Positions 1 to 11,113 are shown, counted from the stretch's first letter. The stretch is 64,000 nt of DNA from Geosiphon pyriformis (GCA_016748015.1 JAAOMT010000503.1:3107-67106); one strand, 5' to 3'. The notes: generated from the letters alone by a model not told the origin. Numbers and translations are program-made.

Positions 1-1197
1 GATGAAAAAGAAACTATCTTATTTAACATGCACTCAGATATTCATTCAGGCCACTTTGGAAAAACAGCAACCATCCAATGTGCAACTAGCCGTTACTATT
101 GGCCAAAAATGAGTTCAGACATAATCCAATACATAAGAAATTGTGACTCATGCCAACGAAGAAGAGGAGCAAAAACAATGGAATTATTAAGACCAATAAA
201 AGTTGGACAGCCATTTGACAGAATCGGAATTGATTTAGTTAGACCCTTACCAATAACAACAAGAAACAACTGTTATATTGCAGTAGCCATGGACTATCTC
301 ACCAAATGGCCAGAAGCTAGAGCTATTAAAACAGCTGATGCTATTTTCGTAGCTCAATTCGTACATGAAGACTTAATTTGCCGACATGGATGTCCATAAG
401 AATTGCTATCAGATCAAGACACACATTTCGTAAACAGCACTTTAAAAGAACTTAGCCAAAAATTTGGAATCAAGCGACCACTGTCATCACCATACCACCC
501 TCAAACAAATGGATTAGTTGAAAGATTTAATCGCACATTATGCGAATCACTGGCGAAAATTAGTAATGAACATGAAAAAGAATGGGATTTGTTCATACCA
601 GCAGTACTACTAGCATATAGAACAGTAAAACAAGATACTACACAATTCACACCGTTTGAACTAGTTTATGGAAGAAAAGCCACATTACCCATTGAACTTA
701 CTATTCCAACTTATCCAAGTGACACTATCACAGAAACAACATTTCAGGAAACACTACTTAGAAGAACATACGAATTAATAGGAACTTTAGAAAACAAAAG
801 AAAAAAAGCAGCACAAAATATTGAACAATCACAAGAACAACAAAAAGTGAGACATGATAACCAGTTATCAGATAATATAATTAGCTACAAAATTGGAGAT
901 AAAGTATTGTTGCATTGTACAAAAATGGAAAAACAGTGGAGTGGAAAATTTGATCACAAGTGGGATGGACCATTTTATATTCACAAAATACTTGGAAATA
1001 GAGCATACAAGCTAAGACTAGATGATAAAATATTAAGAAAAGCAGCACATGGTAACCGGCTGAAATTCTATTACAGTAAACCAGTAATAACAACAAAAAC
1101 ACCCAGAATTGGAACACAATTACCTTTAATTCTACCAGAACAAATTCCATGAGATTTAGAACCAATAGTTTTAATTGAACATTATTCAAAAAGATAA
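1..1197 (+). pseudogene. Ty3/Gypsy integrase, in-frame stops
   Basis: The frame is open from base 1. An HHCC zinc-binding domain is visible (His residues of MHSDIHSGHFG, then CDSC about 30 residues later), followed by the integrase core with the three acidic residues of the D,D-35-E triad: Asp in GIDLVRP, Asp in LSDQDTHF and Glu in NGLVERFN. A chromodomain-less C-terminal segment (HKWDGPF, GNRLKFYY) resembles the Ty3 GPY/F-type module that binds DNA during insertion. A TAA at 397-399 sits just before the second catalytic Asp, where related integrases usually carry a Lys or Gln codon; a CAA to TAA change would explain it. TGA at 1150 and TAA at 1195 also lie in this frame. Known family function is insertion of element cDNA into the chromosome. 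Confidence 0.88.
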
Positions 1198-1950
1198 TTA
1201 ATCTTAGATCACAGCAAAAATGATTTAACAACCATAAAAACGCATGCAAAAGATTCCAAAATAACAGTCAAAATTAAAACAATGATACTTATTCCAGAAA
1301 ACATCAACAATATAACTCAACAATTAGTTGAAAGCTTACAACAATTAAAATCCGATCTAGAAATCACAGTTAATAGCTCTAAAATAACATACATAAAAAG
1401 AACAATAGAAAATCCAAAAACAAGAAAAGAACATAATTTTGAACCATATAATATTGCCAAATATAACAACAAATTTATTAGCAAAGTTATTGAAAAATTA
1501 AAGATAGCATTGGGCAATATATTAATAATGAAAGAAATAGAAATAAGTGAATTAACACCAGACACATTTAGCAACTTGAAAACGAAATTTCCAATTAATT
1601 ACTGTTATTATCAACTAAGAAAGCACTTGAACATACAAACATTATACTCAAAAGACTCAACTAGAGTGTTTGAGAAAACAACTATCCAACTATTAGAACC
1701 TTTCATTGGAAAAACCAACACTACATTCCATTTAAAAACAGTTTACAGAATTTTCAAAGCATTTGAAAACTGTCACAAATTATTGTTGGACCCAACCATG
1801 AACATAATAACAACCAACAGTATTGGACGACTTACAAACTCGCAATTTCAAGAATTACAACAACAAATTAATAACACAGTATTGAACCACTATAGTAACT
1901 TAGAATTTAATGAAGAAATTAACTTCGATTTCGACGGAGCTCAATCTTGA
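1198..1950 (+). pseudogene. C-terminal extension of the Ty3 polyprotein, unknown function
   Basis: This stretch is in the same frame as the integrase, separated from it only by the stops at 1150 and 1195, and stays open for about 250 codons to TGA at 1948-1950, which abuts the polypurine tract. The first ATG is at 1282. The sequence is polar and rich in Ile, Asn, Lys and Gln, looks largely helical (for example VESLQQLKSDLE, SKVIEKLKIAL) and shows no signal peptide or membrane segment, so it does not look like an envelope. I do not recognise a family. Either it is an ordinary C-terminal tail of the polyprotein or a separate ORF once translated from its own start. Position between integrase and LTR is where extra retrotransposon genes normally sit. 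Confidence 0.6.
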
Positions 1951-1960
1951 AAGGAGGGGA
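1950..1960 (+). promoter_or_regulatory. Polypurine tract (plus-strand primer)
   Basis: The purine-only run AAAGGAGGGGA directly follows the last stop codon and ends three bases before TGTTACA. That is the expected place and composition of the plus-strand priming site of an LTR retrotransposon. Confidence 0.8.
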
Positions 1961-1963
1961 TAA

Positions 1964-2727
1964 TGTTACAGTTTAAGAATTTAGCAAAAAGAATCATAAA
2001 AATAATACAAACTATTCAATCATAATATAGCACAGTAATAATCTTAGAAAGATAATAATTAACATAGTAGCAAACACCATCTCGCGATAGTGGCAAGCAC
2101 CAGTTCACAATAGCAGCCAACACCAACTGGTGATAGCAGCAAACACCAAGTTGAAATATCAAAAAGAAAGTATTTTCTCGTAGAACTACAAACATGTATA
2201 TATACAGTAGTTTTAATATTGGGAAATAATCAATCAAGTAATAAAAATCATAACTTATCAAGCAACAGATCCAATTTTATCCGACAAACTCCACTTTAAA
2301 TCATACTTTCAAATTAAATATCCCAAGAAACCTTTAAAAATCAAAAAGAAATGAAAAAAAATATTTAAAACGGAACTATTACAACCCAAAGTATTAAGAA
2401 ACTTACTTGTATTATTTATTGAATGAAACTATCATTCATCAACTGAATCCCTTGGAAGAATAATCCTTGATCAAGATTATTCACGTTGTTACTAATTGAT
2501 AAAAGCTTTATTGTGAGAATTAGAAAAGCACTAAAGACCATTAACATTCTGTGTTTCTAGATTAGAGAAACACATCAGGCAATTGCAAGAATAGCCTCAG
2601 AGAAGACCCCAGACAGTGGGTAAATTTCAGTTCAGCCTCTGAGAAGGAGTACATAAACACACACAACAATCAAGAATTAAAGAATAACTTACATCACAAC
2701 AGTAAAAAGAAAGCCTTCAGTGTAACA
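1964..2727 (+). repeat. 3' LTR of the Ty3 element
   Basis: It starts TGTTACA immediately after the polypurine tract and the best matching end is TGTAACA at 2721-2727, a 7-bp perfect terminal inverted repeat. Inside are four 23-bp tandem units (2067-2158), a TATA-like run near 2200, an AATAAAA-like signal near 2240, and a 9-bp-stem hairpin at 2550-2574. The matching 5' LTR is outside the window, so length and target-site duplication cannot be checked here. Confidence 0.7.
2067..2158 (+). repeat. Four 23-bp tandem repeats inside the LTR
   Basis: Four consecutive 23-base units share the pattern G-(T/C)-(A/G)-GC(A/C)A(A/G)CACCA followed by a variable middle and ending ATA. They lie about 45 bp upstream of the TATA-like run, a plausible position for LTR enhancer units; the role is inferred. 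Confidence 0.8.
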
Positions 2728-2830
2728 GTGACATTATCACACAAATAGAATTGAAGAACTCATGAAAGACTGATTGCAATTAAAGCGGGATATCAGCAAT
2801 TAAATATAACAAGAAAACCATCCCATAACA

Positions 2831-3148
2831 GTGCCTTTAGTTCCTTCTTCTAATATGATTCCTCTAGTGGATACTCCTCAACCGTCCGTCTTTGGTTCTC
2901 TCATGGTGACTAATTCTGACTTGGATTCCAACATGGTGTTAGACGTTCCTTTGACTCAATTCATTTCTTTCCTTTCTGGTAATGATAATTCTCAATTGGG
3001 TCATAGCAGTTCCAAAGTGCTGACTTTTAAAATTGGTGTTTTAGAATCAAAATTGGTTGCTTTTGATGTCTCCATTGGTTCGATTTTGGTGAAGTTAGAG
3101 CAGATGTGTGCTGGTTCAGGTCCTCTGGTCCTCTTCTCATCTCAATGA
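2831..3148 (+). pseudogene. LINE ORF1 C-terminal fragment (copy 1)
   Basis: The translated C-terminus (SSSKVLTFKIGVLESKLVAFD, SIGSILVKLEQMCAGSG) aligns residue by residue with the ends of ORF1 in LINE copy 3 (59930-60243) and more loosely with copy 2. It is a short coiled-coil-like, Ser/Leu-rich tail of a gag-like RNA-binding protein; the RNA-binding core and zinc knuckle are missing because of the 5' truncation. The stop codon TGA at 3146-3148 overlaps the ATG of ORF2 at 3145-3147. Confidence 0.8.
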
Positions 3149-6100
3149 CCAATTATATTTGGAAAATTGCCACATGCAATGTTAGGGGTATGAACAATCC
3201 TGCAAAACAGGAGAATATTATTTGTTGGCATAAAGAAATGAACAATGTGATTTCAATTGTTACTGAGACTAAGTTGAAAGATGGGGTTCGCTCTTGGATT
3301 ATGAATAAGTTTGTTGGTGTCCAGGTTTTTACTTCTGGTTTGAGTTCTGGTCACATGGGTTCTGGGATCACAATCATTATGAACAATTTCTTGGCTCGGC
3401 ATGTGTGTAAGGTGTTAGACATTCCTGGCTGGTTTTTTTCTATTAAGATTCTCTTCAAAAATAAGCTGTCTGTGTCAATTTTGGGGCTATATGCTGGATC
3501 ATCTTTGGCAGTACGTTTCTCTCAGGTGGATGATATCAATTCTTTGATTGCAAGGGCGGTAAATAAGTCTTCCTTCATCATCTTGAGTGGTAACTTCAAT
3601 GAAAATGGTTCTCACAAAAGTGCTAGCTTAAGAAAATGCTTTGATTTGGGTTTGGTCAACTCTTTGAGTAGAAGCGTGTTTGGAAAGAAAGCTATGTGGA
3701 ATAATTCTCATGGGGTGGCTAAAATTATTGATTATGTGTTTGTGTTGTCAAGTCTTGTTAACACAATTTTGGGTTGTGATGTATCTGGTGTCGAAGAGTA
3801 TTTTGACACTGATCATAAAGCCATTTCTGTTTCCATGGGTCTTGGTGGTTTGCTGGATGTGCAGTTGAACTCATTGCACAATCGGGCGAATAAGGATTGC
3901 TGGAAGTACAATTTTGCGAATGCTGGTGACGCCGATTGGATCAAGTTTAAAGAGGATACTTCAGCGAATGCTGCCATGTTCCATAATGAATTTTATGCTG
4001 CCAAGATATGTTTGGACCTGGACACAATGTGGAGTCACCTTCACCAAGTGGTGTGTTTGTCGGCTGAAAACGTTTTCAAAAAAAAATGGTTTAAGAGTTT
4101 TGACAGTGTCTATAATAGAGTATTATCCAGATTTCACAAATTAGAACTTTTGGTATTGAAGATTGTTAAAGCCTCTTGTTTGGTCTCTCATGAGAAATTT
4201 ATTTCTCTACTTGACACATGGAAAGGAATTGATACTGCTAATGCTTCTGTTGTGGAGTCTCTCTTTCTTTCGGGTTCTTATTTTAATACCATTCATTCAG
4301 CTTTGGCCAAGATAAGGAAATCTTACCATTCATCTAAGTTGTCAGAGTCAAACTGTGCAAAAGAATCTCAGATCAAGTCGGCAATTGACAAAAGAATGGA
4401 GAGTTTTAAGTTAAACAAAGATCATACTGTACGTAGTGTTTTGGAACGACCCTTCCACAAGGTGGTTTTAGATCATTTGGTGGTAGGGGATGAGATGGTG
4501 TTGGATCCTGCTCCTGTGAAGTCTAAGGTGGATGAGATTATGGAAGGCTGGACTAGAAAGCGAAGGGTGGTGCTCGACGTTAATGATGAGTGGTCTCGCC
4601 AGTATTATCCTTTGGGTTATGTTTTTGACAAAGCTTTTTCTGGTGTAATGGGTTTGATCGACTTCGACGAATTGTTTGGGGTTGTTTCCAACCTGCCAGA
4701 TGGCAAAGCTGCTGGCCTTTCGGATATCTCAAATGAGCTTTGAAAACATTATGATGTTTCAGTCCTTAATATGCTCTTGGTGCTTTTGAACTCTTGCCAG
4801 TATGAGGAATCTGTCTCTGGCTCTTGGAGAGAAGCTTGGGTTTTGATGATTCCCAAACCGTATGAATGGGAGGATGTTCTTACAAATACTTGTCCTATTG
4901 CACTAATTGAGACAGCTCACAAGATTCTCTCTAAAATACTCTCAGACAGGATTTTTTCAGCATGCAGCACTCATGATGTCCTTTATGGTGACAATTTTTC
5001 GGTTTTGAAAGGTACAACGACACAGTCCCCTATTTTTGCAGTTGGTTTGGTTGTTGAAGATGCCCTGGAAAAGAACAGAGAGCTTTGGCTGGTCTTGCAG
5101 GATATGAAGAAGGTGTATAATTCAGTTGGCTGAGAGTATTTGGAGAAGTGTTTGGTCAAAATTAAAATGTGTGACAAATTTATTCAGTTTTTTGGCGGCA
5201 TTCACAGAGGTCGCACTAATTGAGTCATAACAGATTTTGGTTTGACAGATGGTTATTATGTCCATGATGGTTTAGATCAGGGAGAGGTTTTTTTCCCTCT
5301 CCTGTGGCGCATTTTTTATGATCCTCTTTTGTGCGAAGTCAAGCATCAGAAGAGTGTCTGTGGGTATAGGCTAATTTTTCATTTTGTTTTCAAGAGTGGT
5401 CATGTCGAATCGCAAGTTGGGCTTTCTTCCTATTTTGCTGCTGGTGCCTTTGTTGATGATACAATTTGGGTTGGCAGTAGTCAGAGTGCAACTCAACATA
5501 TTTTGGACATTGCTAGTGAGTTTTTTCGGATTAATGACATCTTAATAAACAATGACAAGACAATAGCTATTCTTATCAATTGTAAAGTTGGAAATCCCAC
5601 TCTTTTCATTAGTGGTTCCCCTATTTCTGTTGCCAAAAAGGGTGAATCCCATCAGTATCTGGACATATTTCTGTCAACTGAAGGCCTTTCCAAACCCAGT
5701 TTAGCTAAGGCACATTCGGACATTTGTTTTTTTACAAATTTGGTCTTAAAAAGGCTATCTCTGATAAGCAGTTCTTATATTTGGTTTTAGCGGTTCTCCA
5801 ACCTATAATTAGCTACAGGACACAATTTAGCTTTGTTCCTATAGGCATTTGCAACAAGTGGGATGCTATAATTCATAAGGGCCTGAAGCTTAAATCTGGA
5901 CTTCCGCTCGATTTTCCTAGTAATTCGATTCACTACCCCTCTTTTTATGGTTTAAGATCTTTCCTGCAAATTCAGTCTGAAGGCAAGATTGCTTTTCTTA
6001 TTAATTTTGCTAACTCTGGTGAGATTGTGGATCATTTGTTCTCTCATAGGTCTCATAATCTGCAAGTTTTATGTTGGTGCCCTATTTATCCATTGAGTTC

Positions 6101-7832
6101 TCCTGTTTGCATTCGTGTTAGCGCCTCTAATAATTTTTTGGCAGGTTTGGTTCATGTGCTTTATAATTGCAAATTGTCCTTGGATGGATCTTTTCCCAAT
6201 TCCTTTCGTGCCGATAGTGGAATGCCCATGTCGACTGTTTTGGGTGAATCAGTTTTCTCTAGGTGTCTCCCCTCACTTCGGCAGTATGGAGTGGCCTTTG
6301 TAGACCAACTTCGTGATCATTATAGTATTGTCTTTGATTGGTCTACATTTAAGCGATAGAAGAAACTGGACCTCCATGGCCCTATTTCTGAGTGGTTCAG
6401 ACTTTCTGCTGTGTTTCTTGCTGGAGAGGATTCCTCTTCTGTCCGCATCCCTCTTCTTGCTAATATTGGTCTCTTGAACATTCTGGGTTTCTCTGGTTTT
6501 GTGTCTGTCTGCGATCATCTTTCGCAAGTCAATGCAAGGGTGCTATCGGTCTACACTGATGGGTCATTGAGAAATTTGGGTACAGTTGGCTGTGAAGCGG
6601 GTGCTGCGGTCTTTTTCGAGGACATTGGTATGGGTTTGGGTGTTGGCATGTCTGAGTTGATGTCATCTACCATGGCTGAGTTATAGGCAATTGCATTGGC
6701 TCTCGAGTGTGTTCCTGTTTTTAGTAATGTACATTTATTTTTGGATAGTCAGTCTGCTTTGGATGCTTGCAAATCAGAATTGGGTCTGGTGGTTCCTGAT
6801 TTCCATAAACGGTGTTGGGTTGAGCGTCAGCACATTGCCAACGTCATATACAATAAGGGCCTAAAAGTTACCTAGCACAAAGTTAAAGATCATTCTGGGA
6901 TTTTGGGAAACGAGCATGCTGATATAATTGCCAGTGCTGTTTCTGTTTCTGACTGGTTTCTTCCTCCTCACCTGGATGAACACTTTTTGATGACTGATGG
7001 CAACATTGTCTCTGGCAATTCAAGGCACTTTGTCCATGACACTTTTCGTGCCATGTGTCGTGCACGTTGGGAGGTGGGATCTGGTTCTAAAATTTTGCCT
7101 GTCAACTTGTGTGCTGATGTTGATTGGTCCCGCTCTTCTTTGGTGTGGCATCCTGATTTGCATATGGCCACCAGTTTCACTAACAAGATTTTGGCTAACA
7201 CGCGTTCTTATTTTATGAAGGCTTTGCATCATCAGTTGCCTGTGGCTGTTCAAAAACGGCTTTATAATAGACTTTATCCCAGTGTGTTGTGTCTATATTG
7301 TGGTAATGTAGAAATGTCGGATCATGTTTTTTCTTGTAAGGTTGATGATTCTGCTCGGTGTCGGTTGTTAAATTCTCACATGAACACTTGGAGAACACTT
7401 TCTGGTTCTTCTGTCTCTTCTTCGGTTTTGTTGCAGTTGTTGTTGTCTTGTGTTTCAGGGTTCTCAGTATCCATGGCCCTCCATAAGAGTTTTGTTTTTG
7501 ATGAATGGTTCGGTGAAGCTGTTTCTGTCTTCCATAATCCCAAGGTGGCATGTTTGGAGGTTGTTAATTTTGCGTATTCTCTTGGCCTCACTTTTAGAGA
7601 TGAGATCTGGTTGGTTCAGGCCAAACACCATGCTTATATGGAAAAGCACGGACTGATTCCTTTGGATGGTTTATCTCCTACTTCGGTCTCTGGTTTAACT
7701 TCACAGCTTTCCGCTGGTGTGGTTGATTTGCTTGGTATTGATAAAGCTTTTGGTGTGCATTTTGGTTTTTGCAAGTCTTATATGTTTTTTTCTGGCATTG
7801 GTGATTTAGCTTCTGTCTATATAGCTGTATAG
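3145..7832 (+). pseudogene. LINE ORF2: endonuclease, reverse transcriptase, RNase H (copy 1)
   Basis: Starts at ATG 3145 overlapping the ORF1 stop. Domain order: apurinic-type endonuclease (TETKL about 3260, GNFNE about 3590, DYVFV, FDTDHKA about 3810), reverse transcriptase (KPYEWEDVL fingers about 4860, QDMKKVY about 5100, catalytic FVDD at about 5449-5460), RNase H (YTDGS about 6555, AEL, LDSQ, HSGILGNEHAD about 6890) and a C-terminal CX2CX7HX4C zinc motif (CLYCGNVEMSDHVFSC about 7290). In-frame stops lie at 4741, 5131, 5221, 6357, 6684 and 6873, mostly at codons that are Trp, Arg or Gln in sister copies. A one-base deletion in the A-run 5748-5752 shifts the frame. The endonuclease Asp of the G-D-x-N motif is Asn. 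Family function is target-primed reverse transcription. Confidence 0.92.
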
Positions 7833-7975
7833 TGTTGTCCTGACTGGCCCGAGTGGCTGGTCACATGTAAAAAGTGCATGATTCACGCCTAGTTTAGATC
7901 ATTTCTTTGATATATAGTGCTAGGTTGTGTGTGGACCTCACTCGTTAAATAAAAAAAATAAAAAAAATATTAATA
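7833..7975 (+). other. LINE 3' UTR and A-rich tail (copy 1)
   Basis: After the ORF2 stop a conserved ~120-base 3' UTR contains GAGTGGCTGGTCACATGTAA and ends in repeated A-rich runs. The same tail is seen in copies 2 and 3-like fragments and, on the minus strand, in several other places in the window; by analogy with other LINEs it is the likely template-recognition end for the reverse transcriptase. Confidence 0.8.
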
Positions 7976-9289
7976 TAAAAATTATTTGAATTTTAACAAA
8001 ATAAGTCAAAATTTATAAATTAATAATATTAAGTATAATTTAATTAATATATTTATTAAATTAATTATAATATAATTAAAATAATAATAAAAATTAGACT
8101 AATTTTAAAATATGTTTGTTTTTTTGGTTTTTAATATTTCTGCAATATATATATAAATTTTTATATTATATAATTCTTAAAATTTCTATAATTTTTTAAA
8201 GTTATTACTAAAATTTTTGATATTTCTAAAATTTTTAACATTTTTATTAATATTCTTGAAATTTTTGAAATTTTTATTGGTATTTTTAAAATTTTTAATA
8301 TTACATATTTTAATAATTTTCTATTTTATTATTGGCTATTATATACTATTATTTTTTTTTATTTTTCTATATAAATAATAATACTAATATTAAAAATTTG
8401 GTTTTAAAGCAAAATAAAAACCAATTTAAGTCAATATTAAAAAATAGAATTTTTGATAATATAAACACTATAATAATTTTAAGTTTTAAATAATATTAAT
8501 ATTAAAAATTAAGCTTAAAAGTAATAATAAAAATTAATTTAAATTAATATAATTTTTAATAATATGAACACTATAATATTTTTAAATCTTAAATAATACT
8601 AATTTGTTATATAATATATTAATTTTATTATTAATTATTAACTAATACAAATTCATGTAAATTATTATTTGTTAAAAATTTTAATTATTATTGATATAAT
8701 AAATAATAATAATAATAGAAACAAAAACTTAATTATTAAAAAAAATTTAAAAATCTGATATAAAAAAATTTTAGATTTAATATATTTAAGTATAAATATA
8801 GGTAAAATAAAAAAAATATTTTATAAAAAAGATAATACTTATTTTTAATTTTTGTTTAATTAAAGTATAAAATTTTATAATTTTATTTTTAATTATATTA
8901 GTACAAATAAATTAAGAAATAAAATTTAAATATTAAAATATTTCAATTAATTTAAGATTTTCTATTATAACAATTAGTCATTAATAATTAATAAACTAAA
9001 TAATAATTATATTATAAAGTTTTTTATTATTAATATTAATAACAATTATTACAAAAAACTAAAGTAGTTTTCTAATTAAATTGGCTAAAAAATCAACAAT
9101 TTTACTTGTTAAAATATTTTTTTAATTAATTTGTAATCTTTTTGAATATTTTGTGTTTTTTATAATATTTTTTATTATAATATATTCTGTTTAATAAAAA
9201 GTTTCTAAATAATATTATAAAAGTTTAATAATATTTTTTTATTATTATTAATATTTAATAAGTAAAATTCAATTGTTATCTAATATATA
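7976..9289. repeat. AT-rich decayed repeat, unassigned
   Basis: Extremely A/T-rich, no coding frame and no motif I can place. The stretch about 8110-8410 shows patchy resemblance to 16030-16310 (a T-rich lead-in, an ATATATA core, a series of AAATTTCT-like units, then ATTGGCTATT), suggesting two copies of one old repeat, perhaps an LTR. Low-complexity chance similarity is not excluded. Confidence 0.4.
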
Positions 9290-9299
9290 TATTTAAACT

Positions 9300-9395
9300 A
9301 AGTGGCTTAAACTAAATACAGCTTATGTTTTTATTATATATAGCTAGCCATTGGATTAAATAAAACAATACTAAATATCTATATTAACATATGTA
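9300..9395 (-). other. LINE 3' UTR tail, decayed, minus strand
   Basis: The reverse complement aligns with the copy 2 3' UTR from the ORF2 stop (TTTAGTATTGTTTTATTTAA, GGCTAGCTATATATAATAAA, CTGTATTTAGTTTAAG). It marks the 3' end of the minus-strand LINE. Confidence 0.65.
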
Positions 9396-10855
9396 TTTTT
9401 ATTCAAACAAAAAAAAACACAATTTGTGTCTACTAAAACTAATCACAAAAGATTCTATTATATTAAGCAATTAAATTACTCTATCTGATAATATAGACAT
9501 TATATTACAAAACAAATTTGAACCAAACTATCATTTTTAACCAATTCAGCCTTTTTTATGTTCACTTTATGCTTAGATTTTATAAGTTATATCTTAGAGC
9601 AATGTAATTTTATCAGATATATTACATATTTAATAAAAAAAGAAACAGTTTTTACTTTCTTATCAAAAATTATAACAGTCTTAGCATATTAGTTTCTTAG
9701 TACAAATTTTTTGTAAATTGCTGTATATAGATTTATATTCAAAAAACATTAAGAAAACATTCACAAAACAGTAAAAAAAAACAAGTAGTAAACATCTGCC
9801 AATAATACTTACTTTTTAGAAACTTCTGTCAAAATTTTCTTTTAAATATCATCATCTTTAGCATAAATAAAAATATAATTAAATACCTTTATCTTATTAT
9901 ACAGCAAACACAACATACTAGGGTATATCTTATTATATAATCTCTTTTTAACTATTATTAATAGCTATTTATATACTGCTTTTATTAAATACATATACTA
10001 ATTAACAGATTTTTTACTAGTAAATTCAAAAAACATATGTGAATTAGAATACCAGATTTTTACAGTAGTTAATCAATCTATCTTTCTAATTATTGTACTT
10101 GAAATTACATTATAATTAGAGCTGGCCTTTTATCAAACACAACAAATAGATTTGTATAAATCACAAACAAAATAATATGTATTATTAAATACAGTTTTTT
10201 CTTAGCCATTATAAACTATTCTCAAACTTCAATTGGCAATAAAAAGAGAATAAGCAGTTTTACCTATTATTACATTAGTTTTAACATTGTTCAAAATATT
10301 TAAATAATTTTTAACTTTTATTTATTTAACAAAAAAATTTTTATCTTTGATTAAATTAATAATATGTCTTTTTTTTATTTAACACTGATTACAGAAGTTT
10401 GGTACAGCAAACAAAACCTTAAATATGTATATATCAATTGCAAATTGGCTATTTAGATGCAAAACCATTACACAAAAAGATGAAACACATTTTAAGAACA
10501 GCACAATAGTCTGTAGTTTAATCATTATAAAAAATAGAAGTCTATGTATTTTAACATCAATACTTATATCTACAGCTAAAAAATAAACAGCTATTTTACT
10601 AGCAATCTTAGCAAAACCAGTGCATTTTAAGAATCTATTTGTGTAAATCTTAATAAAACCAGACTAAACTTTTAGTAAACCTCTTTATACATTAAAGAAC
10701 TTTTTAAATTTTAAAATATTTAGTTCAAATAACTTTTTGGTATTTACAAAATTAACTACTAAAAAACTTTTATTACTCAAAAATTCAGATGTCAGCTTAA
10801 ATTAATAAGACATAAAGCTCTTCAAATTTAATTTTTTTTATTTATAAAATATTTT

Positions 10856-11113
10856 CTAATTTATCACATCTTTTTTTTTGTTTAAAAGTTTGTTACTAAA
10901 TGCAATTTCAAACTGCTTTAAAAAAAAAACAGAATTATAATACAGAAATTTTTCCAAAATATTTAACATCAAAAACTTATTAGGACTACAAAATACACCA
11001 GACAAATTAGTTATCAAAAATAAATTATTGTTCAAAAAAATTTTCACCACTTTAGCCAAAAAATTGTTTACTGAACTAACACATAACTTAACAGAAAACT
11101 GCAAAAGATTCAA
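10856..11113 (-). pseudogene. LINE ORF2 fragment between RT and RNase H
   Basis: The minus-strand translation (VSSVNNFLAKVVKIFLNNN, NKFLMLNILEKFLYYNSV) aligns with copy 3 at about 63200-63440 (SPVNNFLVSVMKIFLNNS, MSLILGESLYFDSV). No stop in 85 codons, but the flanks are full of stops. Confidence 0.75.

Larger units (their letters stand above)
1..2727 (+). mobile_element. Ty3/Gypsy LTR retrotransposon, 3' portion
   Basis: The window opens inside a Ty3/Gypsy polyprotein: integrase zinc-binding and catalytic domains come first, then a C-terminal extension, a purine-rich tract and a 3' LTR starting TGTTACA and probably ending TGTAACA at 2727. The 5' LTR, gag, protease, reverse transcriptase and RNase H would lie upstream of the window. 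At least three in-frame stops interrupt the polyprotein (397-399 TAA, 1150-1152 TGA, 1195-1197 TAA), so this copy is not coding-competent as read. The right edge is uncertain: 103 bp separate the proposed LTR end from the first recognisable LINE sequence at about 2831, and CATAACA at 2824-2830 is a weaker alternative end. Confidence 0.85.
2831..7975 (+). mobile_element. LINE (non-LTR retrotransposon) copy 1, 5'-truncated
   Basis: It contains the last ~105 codons of ORF1, a complete-length ORF2 (endonuclease, reverse transcriptase, RNase H, C-terminal zinc motif), a 3' UTR and an A-rich tail. The left edge cuts into ORF1 at the segment aligning with about 59950 of copy 3, so it is 5'-truncated, as is usual for target-primed reverse transcription. 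It begins just after the Ty3 LTR. ORF2 has six in-frame stops and one single-base deletion, so this copy is dead, although its RT active site FVDD is intact. Confidence 0.9.

Noticed and set aside
881-1249. Minus-strand frame opposite the integrase
   Set aside because: Shadow of the integrase coding strand with low-complexity residues; no motif.
1964-2830. LTR ending at CATAACA (2830) instead of 2727
   Set aside because: Terminal inverted repeat is only 5 bp versus 7 bp at 2727, though the 103-bp remainder stays unexplained.
3106-7832. TGA reassigned to Trp in this organism
   Set aside because: The intact cellular genes use TGG for Trp and need no in-frame TGA, and LINE stops also include TAA and TAG and fall on Arg and Gln codons, so mutational decay explains them better.
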